Assembly: GCA_963765875.1 (NCBI GenBank)
Contig: CAVXYK010000026.1
Span: 1-64,000, forward strand
Reading direction: 5' to 3'
DNA: 64,000 nt
From: JAWKOK01 sp963765875
Lineage (GTDB): Bacteria > Chloroflexota > Anaerolineae > Caldilineales > Caldilineaceae
Shown here: one piece after another, positions 56,601 to 64,000 of the stretch
How positions within the stretch are numbered: position 1 is the first letter of the stretch
How the letters are laid out: each line of letters opens with the position of its first letter
Notes under the pieces: generated by a model
Seen by the model: the letters and a program-made list of their open reading frames with translations, nothing else
The model's database searches: none
What the model was told of the DNA's origin: nothing
Position numbers and translations under genes: made by a program

Positions 56601-59546
56601 AACGCCAATAATCCAGCCAATGGCGTGACCGGTCCGGTCGATCTAGGACCTGGCGAAGACAACCCAACCGTCGACGCCGGCCTCTACCAACCGCTCGGCT
56701 CCGTCGGCGACACGGTCTGGCAGGACAACAACGGCAACGGCGTGCAGGATCCCGGCGAACCCGGCATCCCCGGCGTCACCGTTGACCTCAACCAGCCCGG
56801 TCCTGACGGCGTTTGCGGCACCGGCGACGATGTCAACATCGGCTCCGACGTGACCGACGCCAATGGCAACTATCTCTTCACCGGTCTGGGCGAAGGCGTC
56901 TACTGCGCCGACCCCGACGAGACCACCGTGTCCGACGGCCTCGAACTGACGACCGACAACGATCCCGAAACAGTCGACCTCGGCCCAGGCGAGAACTTCC
57001 TGGACGCCGACTTCGGCTACCAACCGCTCGGCTCCATCGGCGACACGGTCTGGCAGGACAACAACGGCAACGGCGTCCAGGATCCCGGCGAGCCCGGCAT
57101 CCCCGGCGTCACCGTCGACCTCAACCAGCCCGGTCCTGACGGCGTCTGCGGCAGCGGCGACGATGTCGCCATCGGCTCCGACGTGACCGACGCCAATGGA
57201 AACTATCTCTTCACCGGTCTGGGCGAAGGCGTCTACTGCGCCGACCCCGATGAGACCACCGTGCCCGACGGCCTCGAACTAACGACCGACAACGATCCGC
57301 AGACGGTCGACCTCGGCCCAGGCGAAACCTTCCTGGATGCCGACTTCGGCTACCAGCCGCTAACGTGTGGTCTGGTCATCGACAAGACCTGTGCGGTGCA
57401 ACAGCCGCCGTCCACGGCGTGGAACTGCAGCGACGCAAAGCCCATCGACCAGTTGTGGATGATTTGGAACGGCATGCAGCCGGCCAAGATCAAAGCCTGG
57501 AAGGGCGACGTAGGCAGCACACTGCTGGCCACCATCGACAACATCCAGCCGGGCGAGAAGGTAACGGTTGACGGCTATGCCGGTTCACCCAACGACGTCG
57601 TGTGGGAGGTCTTTGCGGCCGGTACAAACAGCAAACTGGGCGAGTCCAAGTTCCATCTTTCCTGCTCCGACGACAACATGAACGGGCCGGAGGACTGCGG
57701 ACTGGCGCAGGGCAACGGCAAGGGCGATGATTCCGGCTTCCTGAATCTCTGGAAGTTGGAGGGAATGTCCGGCAGCGGACAGTCGTTCCTGTGTACGCCG
57801 GAACCGGAAGCGCCGCAGCAAGCCTGTACAGTGACCGGCGTACCCATCCCAAGCTGCCAGGTGCTGAAGGACAGCGGTCAGAAACTGACCAGCGTCACCT
57901 TCAAGTTCACGGGCGGCGGATGTGACGCCAGCGACAACACCCAGGATCAGAGCAAGGCGACCTGCGACGGTAATATCAACCCGGCGTTGTCGATCAGTGT
58001 GGCCAACGACAACGGCTACAGCATCGTGCCGACAACCGTGGCGCCTGACGGCGAGTTCACGGTCAGCGACGGCAGCTTTGACAGCAACTCGGTCTTCACG
58101 CTCTCCAATGGTGGAGGAACCGAGACCCTCGAGATCCACACATCCTGCTCGCAGCCGCTGGCCGTTGGCGACGTCTTCGGCAGCCTGACGGTGACCGCCA
58201 TCAACGGCGACGACGGTGGCGCAGACGTGACCTACTTCTACGAGGTGACGAACCTGGGCGACCTGTTAACGGGCGTGAGCATTGCCGACGACAAGCTTGG
58301 CGACATCGCTGGACCGTTCAGCCTGGATGCGGGCGAAAGCCAGACCTTCCAGGCGACGACGAACATCTTCGAGACGACCACGAATACAGCCTTTGCCTCC
58401 GGGGCCTTGGCCAATGGTGAAATCTGCCCGACTCCTGCGGCTGAGGATTCAGTTACGGTGACGGTGGAAGAGCCGTGTGACGTCTGCAAGGGTGGCACGG
58501 TGGAGCTTACCTTCGAGTACCAAGGGGCTTCTGCTGCCAATATCGTGGTCTACGACGACAATGAAGCCAAGGCAGACAAGATTCTGTTCCAGGGATTCGT
58601 GCAGCCCGGCAACCTGATCACGGTTACGCCACGGCCTGGCCAGGACAAGTTGAACAACGACATCAGCATCTATGTGAATGGCGCGTTCAACACCAAGATC
58701 CATACGAGCTGCTCACAGCCCATCGGCCCCAATGCGGTCTTCGGCGACTTCCAGATCGTCGAGGCTCGCAGCAAAGACAATGGTCTGATGTGCCCGCTGA
58801 ATGCGTGCGAGCCGCAGGCCGCTGATAGCCTGGAATTCGACGGTGACAAGCTCAAGTGGGAAGTTACGAATAACGGTGACCTTGGGTTGGAGGTAGACCG
58901 AGTCAGCATCGTCTGGCCCGCCGCTTTCGGCAACCTGGTCGAGATGAAAGTCGATGGCACTTTCTTCAAGGGATCGCTGCCGCCGACATCAGCCGTAGTC
59001 GACAGCGGATGGGAGGGCGACGCCAAGGATCGCACCATCAAGCCTGGCGACACCAAGACCTTCGAGTTCAAGTTCGAGAATGATGTGAGTCTCGTCGGAG
59101 ACGTCGACATCGTCGTTGACTTCACCGCCGGCTGCACCATCCAGGTGGGTTACCAGGCGCCCTTCAGCGGCGGGGACTTCGCCTGTGACAAGCCAATCGA
59201 TTCGCTCACCATGATCTGGGACGGGCCTAGCGGCGTGAACGTTACAGCCTGGAAGGGTTCGATTGGCAGTACGAACTTGGGCACTGTGTCCAACGTGAAC
59301 ACCGGTGACAAGGTCACCTTCACCGGCCTCGCCGGATCGCCCAACGATGTCTACTGGCAGATTTCCGGCGCGGTGACCGGTGAGTCGACCTTCCACCTCT
59401 CCTGCTCAGACGATGCTATGAACGGCGCTGAGGATTGCGGCTCAAGCCAGGGCAACGGCAAGAGCAACGATAGCGGGTTGATCAACGACTGGATCCTGGA
59501 CGGCATGGTGGACGCCAGTACGGCGCTCGTCTGTACAGCGCCGTAG
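53601..59546 (+). CDS. Giant secreted SdrD_B-repeat surface protein
   Basis: 1981 residues, intact, start at 53601 with GGAGG 6 nt upstream. Signal peptide (about 9-38, ending VQAQV). After a unique N-terminal region and a conserved-repeat segment (about 195-330) come eight SdrD_B (Cna_B-like) modules, each starting LGDRVWYDQN, IGDTVWQDNNGNG or similar, with Asp/Asn-rich calcium-binding-like loops. Modules 7 and 8 are near-identical 333-bp tandem copies (56691-57023, 57024-57356), and a larger 1032-bp block (from 54612) recurs at 55644. The C-terminal third has repeated Cys-containing modules with HTSCSQP and FHLSCSDD(N/A)MNG(P/A)EDCG. There is no LPxTG, no C-terminal helix and no dockerin, so anchoring is unexplained. 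Probably an adhesin or cell-surface matrix protein. Confidence 0.88.
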   Translation: MFGKAWPVARKVSTFGLLIAILLVTSFAGLLLQPVQAQVPDEERDTRSWTDPDGSGVTITFSTPNLYYSCMSTFDRIYTEGVPDDWKLNGYVNLFWATPTGNELVPNGSYNVNQTGNLDLAIPYPPAAGWPDLSSIGNPLRELHVDLSIVVRDGAGQLVTWIGGDMQGAPGVLGPGQDWDVICNPGDPSFKTPTVSLVKYTNDQDANDPNAAGVPEIAAGHPVVWTYDVENIGAVAIAKLYVTVTDNIAGVEPVFDSVKSGNDNDILEPSEIWTYRAEGVALDLTIADLPTLVPDVCRQGDANAPGRTAYANLGKVSVPGAEDDTDPSSYCNPPKLVLGDRVWYDQNQNGIQDPNEPGYNGATVDLYDNATCTGTPIANTTTGAAGPAGFYQFTDLAAGDYCVQFGNIPAGWSISPADQGDGTNDSSANGSAQIPNISLIADDPNEDMGIYVPGSLGDDVRCLTTGAPLANITVTLFEDFNGDGVADGPAIDTTESDANGFYQFTGLEVALAGDPNNTTNYIVQVDTNDADLGTCNVATPPTEYNPPLDSNNPNDPNNDFSFEKPPVGSIGDTVWQDNNGNGIQDLGEPGIPNVTVFLNDPGPDGLCATADDANIGSDVTDANGNYLFTGLPAATYCVDPDQTTVPDGLVLTTNNDPETVDLGPGENFLDADFGYQPPRLSLGDRVWYDQNQDGIQDPNEPGYNGATVDLYNNAACSGGPIASTTTGAAGPAGFYQFTDLPTGDYCVQFGNIPVGWSISPADQGDGANDSSANGNAQIPNINLTADDPNKDMGIYVPGSLGDSVVCVSTGQGLANITVTLFEDFDGNGAPDGPAVTTTETDGTGFYQFTGLEVALAGDPNNTTNYIVQVDTNDADLGTCNVAMPPTEYNPPLDSNNPNDPNNDFGFEEALAALGDFVWNDLNANGIQDPDEPGIPGVTVRLRTCASTTVIATTSTDANGFYSFTDLTPDCYRVRFAAPAGFVFSPPNQGTDDTEDSDAIPNANNPANGVTGPVDLGPGEDNPTVDAGLYQPLGSVGDTVWQDNNGNGVQDPGEPGIPGVTVDLNQPGPDGVCGTGDDVNIGSDVTDANGNYLFTGLGEGVYCADPDETTVSDGLELTTDNDPETVDLGPGENFLDADFGYQPLGSIGDTVWQDNNGNGVQDPGEPGIPGVTVDLNQPGPDGVCGSGDDVAIGSDVTDANGNYLFTGLGEGVYCADPDETTVPDGLELTTDNDPQTVDLGPGETFLDADFGYQPLTCGLVIDKTCAVQQPPSTAWNCSDAKPIDQLWMIWNGMQPAKIKAWKGDVGSTLLATIDNIQPGEKVTVDGYAGSPNDVVWEVFAAGTNSKLGESKFHLSCSDDNMNGPEDCGLAQGNGKGDDSGFLNLWKLEGMSGSGQSFLCTPEPEAPQQACTVTGVPIPSCQVLKDSGQKLTSVTFKFTGGGCDASDNTQDQSKATCDGNINPALSISVANDNGYSIVPTTVAPDGEFTVSDGSFDSNSVFTLSNGGGTETLEIHTSCSQPLAVGDVFGSLTVTAINGDDGGADVTYFYEVTNLGDLLTGVSIADDKLGDIAGPFSLDAGESQTFQATTNIFETTTNTAFASGALANGEICPTPAAEDSVTVTVEEPCDVCKGGTVELTFEYQGASAANIVVYDDNEAKADKILFQGFVQPGNLITVTPRPGQDKLNNDISIYVNGAFNTKIHTSCSQPIGPNAVFGDFQIVEARSKDNGLMCPLNACEPQAADSLEFDGDKLKWEVTNNGDLGLEVDRVSIVWPAAFGNLVEMKVDGTFFKGSLPPTSAVVDSGWEGDAKDRTIKPGDTKTFEFKFENDVSLVGDVDIVVDFTAGCTIQVGYQAPFSGGDFACDKPIDSLTMIWDGPSGVNVTAWKGSIGSTNLGTVSNVNTGDKVTFTGLAGSPNDVYWQISGAVTGESTFHLSCSDDAMNGAEDCGSSQGNGKSNDSGLINDWILDGMVDASTALVCTAP

Positions 59547-59560
59547 TGACTTGAGTATCT

Positions 59561-59603
59561 GACGAAACAATCGGCGACAGATTGGTTCGCCGGTTGTTTC
59601 GTC
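59561..59603 (+). terminator. Hairpin after the SdrD_B gene
   Basis: gacgaaacaatcggcgac (59561-59578) pairs with gttcgccggttgtttcgtc (59585-59603) with one G-T pair and one bulge, 14 nt after the stop. No long T-run follows. Confidence 0.6.
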
Positions 59604-60211
59604 GGCCAGTGCATGCGTTAACGGAACACGTTTTTGATGGGGCCTGGGCGTTCCTCCAGGTCCCATCTCTTCGGGTCTAACGATTCTAGCGAGGCTCCGC
59701 CTCAGACCGACAAGATGTATACACGCAGCACATCCGAGCCAAAAACTTGACTCAAATGTAACGACTTTCCGACCACAAGAAGCTAGGGAATCGAGGACAA
59801 GCAATGACGACGGAGACATTGATCCAATTGGCGAACAGCCTACACCCGGACTATCCGCCGGAACAGCCGCAGAACATTCAGGACGTAGAACTGAAACTCC
59901 AAAGCATGAATCGAAGCTATCGGACCACATCATCGCTTTTGCGTACGCTTCAAAACTGTTCTCTCAGATCGAATCTAACAAAAAAATCGGATGGGTAATA
60001 AAGCGCATATCCTCTTTGTTTTTGTCGTGCAGTGGAATCCCAAAATTGGCATGTGATCATGCGCCTTCTCCGGACTTACTCACTTTTGCCCTGAATCTAA
60101 TCCGTAGTGTACGCGTTACACACCCAACGGTCTGCGTTCGCTATGCCCTAGGGATTGGAATGGGGTTAGGTAGCATACCCACAGATGAATCTTTCGACAT
60201 GGGCCAATTGG

Positions 60212-60345
60212 TCATGAGATTTGAAGGGTCGATTCGCCGCATCAATCGTCAGACACGGCAACGGATCGTACCCATACCATAGGCGGCTCTGAGCGCGGTT
60301 GATTCTGTAGTGTGCACGACCGCAGCGCTGCATGTCGCCGAAACT
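60212..60345 (+). pseudogene. Decayed N-terminal fragment of a glycerate 2-kinase
   Basis: Read in one frame with an in-frame TAG: MRFEGSIRRINRQTRQRIVPIP, stop, then AALSAVDSVVCTTAALHV (given in two parts). This aligns without gaps with the start of the intact glycerate kinase at 45245 (MRFEDSIHHNNYQFRQQIV..., then AALAAVDPTTCVTAALSI). Downstream the likeness fades and no kinase motifs remain. It is a truncated, dead paralogue or the scar of a rearrangement. Confidence 0.7.
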
Positions 60346-60448
60346 GTGAGTGTAAGCACACCATCGGTGGGCACATTGAGGCATAATCTTACCTGGAACT
60401 ATAACGAATGGCCGACTTGTCGACCGCAACCTAAAAGGAAGTGAAACT

Positions 60449-60805
60449 ATGCCAAGCCTAACAGTCGAAGGATTTGGAACATTTGAGGTTGAAGCTGGAA
60501 AACGCCTTGTACTGGCCCTAAGCGATGATGCCGGGGTCGATCAATTGCATGCCTGCGGCGGCAATTGCCGGTGCACGACCTGCAAAGTCGAGTTCATCGA
60601 CGGCGAACCCGAGATGATGACTGAAGCCGAAAAGGCCAAGCTGGCTGAACGTGGGTTGGAGGGCGTGCGCCTCTCCTGCCAGATCCCCGTCAACGCTGAC
60701 ATGAGTGTGCGCGCCATCAGTCGGCTGGAGGGCAGTGGTCGTCCCGATCCCGGCTCACGTCCGGAAGAGACGATCCAGCCCGACCCTGTTTGGGTTCAGA
60801 AGTAG
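60449..60805 (+). CDS. 2Fe-2S ferredoxin
   Basis: Small electron carrier of 118 residues with a beta-grasp fold. The cluster ligands fit Cys36, Cys42 and Cys45 (C-x5-C-x2-C, the adrenodoxin-like spacing) and Cys77 (RLSCQIP); Cys40 inside the loop (ACGGNCRCTTC) is an extra cysteine. The C-terminal tail is Pro/Glu-rich (GSRPEETIQPDPVWVQK). An AAGGAAG site lies just before the ATG. No redox partner is adjacent, so the electron acceptor is unknown. A hairpin follows. Confidence 0.9.
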   Translation: MPSLTVEGFGTFEVEAGKRLVLALSDDAGVDQLHACGGNCRCTTCKVEFIDGEPEMMTEAEKAKLAERGLEGVRLSCQIPVNADMSVRAISRLEGSGRPDPGSRPEETIQPDPVWVQK

Positions 60806-60828
60806 ATTGACAAATGACCGATGAGTCA

Positions 60829-60879
60829 CGCACAGACAAGCGGGCCACCTTCGGTGAAGGCGGCCTGCTTGTCTGTGCG
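60829..60879. terminator. Hairpin between ferredoxin and DUF362 genes
   Basis: The arm starting cgcacagacaagcgggcc (60829) and the arm ending ggcctgcttgtctgtgcg (60879) pair at 21 of 23 positions over a 5-nt loop. The genes on either side converge, so it may end transcripts from both. Confidence 0.7.
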
Positions 60880-60897
60880 CGGCAATCTTAAATGCCG

Positions 60898-61852
60898 CTA
60901 TGCCAGAAAGTGCTCTGCGTCCTCTCGTTGCCATTCCTTCTGGGTCTCAGTCGTCTCATGGGGTTTGAACGGATGGAGCACATCGGCAATGTCAGCGCCG
61001 ACCGTCTCGATCTGCGCCAGATCAGCGACGCCCAGGCCAAGACCGGCCGCATACTGAATGTGGGCAATATCTTGAGGATCGAAGCCCATGGCTGCGGCCA
61101 TGACCGTATCAACTGCCAACGTATCCACGCCGGCCGCGGTAACGCCGAAGTCGACGCTCTCCTTGCCCACTGGGGCCGTTGCCCTCCAGCCCGACCACGC
61201 CATCGATGATTGCGATATCCGGCATCAGATGGCGAGCCATACGCGCCATGTTGATATTGATCAGGCGAACCTCATCGGGCAGATGGCGATCTTTGTGCGT
61301 CCGGTAGCCGTGAATATGGATGCGATCCTTCTTGCAGATGGATCCCATGATCATGTTCTTGAGCGCCAATGTCACGATGCAGCCGTCGTGGGTCTTGGCG
61401 ATGGCCAGTGAGATCGTGCAAGGGCAGTCGAGCACTGAGACCGGCATGCGCACCGTGGCCGTCTCATCGCCCATCAAGTGAACCGTCTCCTCGCGCCATT
61501 CTTCTTCCTGGTTCAAGTCTACCAGCCGAATCGGCACATCGTATTCCTCATTCAAGGATCGATAGCCGAAGACCATGAAGGCCTCACCCGAAAATGCCTC
61601 ATTACCGCCCTCAGCGACGATGATCTCCTCCGGCGGATTCTCAACGCTCATCAAGAAGTCGATGACGCCACGCACAGCATCGACATGGGTGGAAGCCAGT
61701 TGATTGGTGCTGGTCAGGAAATTGGGCTTGATCAGGACTGTGGAGGCAAGCTTCGGGACGAGATCATCACGGACGGCGTCCATGGCATTGTAGGCATTGG
61801 TACGACGGCTGGCGCCTTCGATAAGGGCGACTCTGGTCTTCTTGGCGGTCAT
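60898..61852 (-). CDS. DUF362 domain-containing protein (one frameshift)
   Basis: About 318 codons. It begins MTAKKTRVALIEG at 61852, with the family blocks LIKPNFLTSTNQLASTHVDAVRG, EIIVAEGG, LDCPCTISLAIAKTHDGCIVTLALKNMIMG (in shorter pieces) and ININMARMARHLMPDIAIIDGVVGLEGNGP. It shifts frame near 61175 and continues with VDFGVTAAGVDTLAVDTVMAAAMGFDP to the stop at 60898. DUF362 proteins are often fused to ferredoxin domains; this one stands alone, but a ferredoxin gene is the convergent neighbour. The biochemical role of the family is unclear. It lies downstream of the enolase-superfamily genes on the same strand. Confidence 0.85.
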
Positions 61853-61891
61853 TATACGTTTCCTCAAAATTGGCGAGTTTTCGCTAGAAGC

Positions 61892-61992
61892 TGTCCGCAA
61901 ACATCTTAGCGGTTCGAACCTCCGGGAGGTGGTCAGAACCACTTCGTTCAGCCAAACTTTCGTGACCACCTCCCGGAGGTTATCTGCGGACA
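61892..61992. repeat. Nested inverted repeat with CCTCCGGGAGG core
   Basis: The inner arms are exact: aacctccgggaggtggtc (61917-61934) and its complement at 61964-61981. The outer arms tgtccgca (61892-61899) and tgcggaca (61985-61992) bracket them. The core is shared with the element at 2557-2691. It lies in the gap upstream of the DUF362 gene. Confidence 0.75.
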
Positions 61993-62038
61993 CTCACTTA
62001 GATGTCGTGCCCCATTATCAATGACGGTTCATGCTGCG

Positions 62039-63189
62039 TCAACCCTCAATCGTCGCTTCTATAAAATCTGGATCGATCTCAACGCCCAGCCCCGGCTTCT
62101 GCGGCACCTGCACAAATCCCTCAGCGTCGACCACGGGCGGCTCGGCAAAGATCGAGAATCCATGGCGGTAGTCGCCGACTGGCGGATCGTGGAGAACCTC
62201 CAGATAGGGCGAATGGGGCCATGAGGCGGTGAGATGCAGGTGGGCAATCGTGCCCAAACCGCGGCCGCCGTGATGCGGCTCGACCAGCTTGCCGAACAGC
62301 TCGGCCAGAACGCCAACCTTGCGCAGCGCAGTGATACCGCCCAGCACCATGCTCTCGGGCTGCAGAACGCCATAGATGTTGTCCTGCGCCATCTGTCGCA
62401 GTTCGTGCAGATAGGGGTTGTTCTCGCCGCCGGCCAGGGGCATGCCCACTTGGCTGTTGATGGCGGCCAACTCCTCAAAGGCGTATCGCTGCAACGGTTC
62501 CTCGAACCAGAAACAGCCCAGTTGATCCAGCGCCTTGGCCGTTTCCAGCGCACGGCGATAGTCCCAGATCACGCCCGGTTGCCAAACGCCGCTGGACTGG
62601 GCCTGATTGGCATCGACCATGATCTCCATCCGGGTCACCCACAGCATCGCGCACAGCCTCAACCAGGGCGATGTCCTCTGCCATGGTGGCGTAGTGAATA
62701 CGCAATTTGATGGCCTGCCAGCCCTCATCGGCCAGGCGCGTGGCCAGATCGACCCGTTCCTCCAGCGTCGAAAGCAGCACCATGCTCGCATAGGCCGGCA
62801 CCTTGTCGCGACCGCCGCCCCAGAGTTTGTAGAGCGGCTGCCCACACGCCTTGCCGATGATGTCCCAGAGCGCGATATCGACGCCCGCAGCGCCGCGATA
62901 GGGCAGGCCGGCAGCATAGTAGCGTAGCTTGTGTTGGTGCTGTTCGGTGTCAAACGGATCCTCAGCCGACCAGCAGATCGCGCACGATGGGCAACATCTC
63001 CGGCGCGCAGCCCGGTCCGATCCCGGTGATGCCCGCATCGGTCTCGATCTGAACGATGGAACCGCCGCCGATGGTGAAGGACATTGCCCCGCCCACATCC
63101 CAGGCAGGCTCCAAATCGCCGACATGCTCGACTGTGCGCAGTTGCAGTAGACGCACATTGGTGATACGAATCTGTTTCGATTCTGTCAT
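62039..63189 (-). CDS. Mandelate racemase/muconate lactonizing enzyme family protein (frameshifted)
   Basis: Enolase-superfamily enzyme, about 383 codons, read in three frames. MTESKQIRITNVRLLQLRTVEHVG to about 62975, then EDPFDTEQHQHKLRYYAAGLPYRG through the lid (to about 62630), then MEIMVDANQAQSSG to the stop at 62039 (pieces cited separately). The barrel residues are visible: Lys in AIKLRIHY, metal ligands Asp in MVDANQ, Glu in WFEEPL, Glu in GGENN, and His in VEPHHGGRG. The KxR and His motifs resemble mandelate-racemase/fuconate-dehydratase type members. It lies immediately downstream of another superfamily gene, suggesting a sugar-acid pathway. Substrate not assigned. Confidence 0.85.
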
Positions 63190-63246
63190 CCAGTCTCTCC
63201 TCCACCTGTTTCATGTATGTGTTCATGGTTCATCACGAAGAACTTC

Positions 63247-64000
63247 CTATGCCTCCCACCGATACTGCTCAACCACATCCTCGACGATCTCGGTACCCCA
63301 TCCGGGACCCGTCGGCACAGTCATGTATCCATCGACAATCTCAGGAGCGACGGTGACAAGATCGTCTTTCCACGGGACATCATCAATGTCGATCTCCATG
63401 ATTCTCACATTGGGCAGCGTGGCACAGAGGCTGGCGCTGATGAACGATGAAAGGTGACTGTAGTAGTTGTGAGGCGAGATGTTGATCTGAAAGACCTCCG
63501 CCAGATCGCCGACCTTCTTGGATTGACTGAAACCGTTCCAGGGCACGTCGATCATCATGATATCGGCGGCCTGGTGCTGGAAGAATGGCAGGTATTCGTG
63601 CATGTAGAAGAGCGTCTCTCCCGTACAGATCCGTGTCGACGTCGAACGCTTCACTTCAGCCAATGCGTGGGGATCGGGCATGTCAATCTCTAGCCAGAGC
63701 AAGTTCAGCGATTCCAGTGCTTGAGCGATCCGGGTGCAGCCCTCAGGTTTGAAGTTGAAGTTGAGATCGAGGATGAGATCGATATCAGGACCGACGGCAT
63801 CACGAAATGTACCCATCAGTGTCTCGATGTGGCGAATCATCTCGATGTCGGCAACCTGATCGGTCGTACCCCGTCCGCTGCCAAATCCAGCAAGATGGAC
63901 ATGGCCAGGATCGCCTGGAAACAGGATATTCGTCTTCAATGCCGTGAATCGCCGTTCAGCCACCTCGCGTCCAAGGGCATGGATGTCGGCCATGGAACGC
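63247..64000 (-). CDS. Mandelate racemase/muconate lactonizing enzyme family protein (partial, cut by the window edge)
   Basis: The C-terminal part, about 250 residues, of an enolase-superfamily enzyme; the gene starts beyond the right edge. Metal-ligand strands are visible: LILDLNFNFKPEG, WLEIDMPDPHAL and CTGETLF, followed by AADIMMIDVPWNGFSQSKKVGDLAEVF and the ISPHNYYSHLSSF His region. It differs from the other two superfamily members in the window, so they are not recent duplicates. The next gene begins 57 bp after its stop, consistent with an operon. Confidence 0.85.
   Translation of the reverse strand, partial: RSMADIHALGREVAERRFTALKTNILFPGDPGHVHLAGFGSGRGTTDQVADIEMIRHIETLMGTFRDAVGPDIDLILDLNFNFKPEGCTRIAQALESLNLLWLEIDMPDPHALAEVKRSTSTRICTGETLFYMHEYLPFFQHQAADIMMIDVPWNGFSQSKKVGDLAEVFQINISPHNYYSHLSSFISASLCATLPNVRIMEIDIDDVPWKDDLVTVAPEIVDGYMTVPTGPGWGTEIVEDVVEQYRWEA

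Larger units (their letters stand above)
59547..60448. other. 900-bp gap with a terminator hairpin and a gene remnant
   Basis: It contains the hairpin at 59561-59603 and a decayed glycerate-kinase start at 60212-60345. A 64-codon frame at 59804-59998 has no recognisable features and is not called. The rest is without visible structure. Confidence 0.5.

Noticed and set aside
59804..59998. 64-codon plus-strand frame after the SdrD_B gene
   Set aside because: It has an ATG with a weak purine site, but the protein matches nothing I know and a longer antisense frame overlaps it. Left as uncertain.
60016..60282. 88-codon plus-strand frame including MRFEGS
   Set aside because: Only the part from 60212 resembles a protein (glycerate kinase), and that likeness continues in frame beyond the stop, so it is a remnant and not a gene.

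Overview
The window looks like a contig from an uncultured Chloroflexota bacterium (Anaerolineae/Caldilineae-like). This is an inference from gene content: a BTAD-NTPase-TPR regulator, a B12-type radical SAM protein, CotH/lamin-tail and SdrD_B surface proteins, a propeller sensor, and abundant intergenic inverted repeats. There is no rRNA, tRNA, CRISPR array or transposase to fix the taxonomy. About 36 protein genes are supported. Thirteen of them can only be read across apparent single-base frameshifts. Every repaired frame carries family-conserved text and restores normal operon junctions, so most shifts look like indel errors of the assembly rather than decay.

Region 1 (1-23 kb, mostly minus strand) is a carbohydrate-use locus. 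It holds a GH31 alpha-glycosidase, a class II (fuculose/rhamnulose-phosphate type) aldolase, a DASS anion permease with four RCK_C domains, and a complete five-gene oligopeptide/oligosaccharide ABC importer with its own promoter. It continues with a fucose-dehydrogenase-like aldo/keto reductase, a large protein of unknown family, a cytoplasmic sulfatase and an enolase-superfamily dehydratase. A plus-strand group (17.4-21.5 kb) inside it encodes an SRPBCC protein, an alpha/beta hydrolase, a PH-domain membrane protein and a radical SAM protein. The right end of the window (60.9-64 kb) returns to the same theme with a DUF362 protein and two more enolase-superfamily genes.

Region 2 (23-36.6 kb) is envelope and signalling. 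It has a GT2 glycosyltransferase plus a DegT aminotransferase, a soluble STAND-like ATPase next to a 1143-residue protein that joins a secreted beta-propeller, a membrane span and a homologous ATPase, a LysM protein, a polytopic membrane protein ending in an ILEI/FAM3-like domain, a TPR anchor protein and a variant metallo-beta-lactamase-fold protein.

Region 3 (37-46.6 kb) is a central-carbon block on the plus strand: a two-domain 6-phosphofructokinase with the architecture of animal/fungal PFK, a PPi-type phosphofructokinase and an atypical class II aldolase, then (past a minus-strand CotH protein) glycerate 2-kinase.

Region 4 (47-60.8 kb) is extracellular: a subtilase with nine GHTWSE repeats, a BTAD-family regulator, and divergently from it a giant SdrD_B-repeat protein. 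Two promoter regions here carry direct-repeat iterons at 10-12 bp spacing, the kind of site that BTAD/SARP regulators use. A decayed copy of the glycerate-kinase N-terminus and a 2Fe-2S ferredoxin follow.
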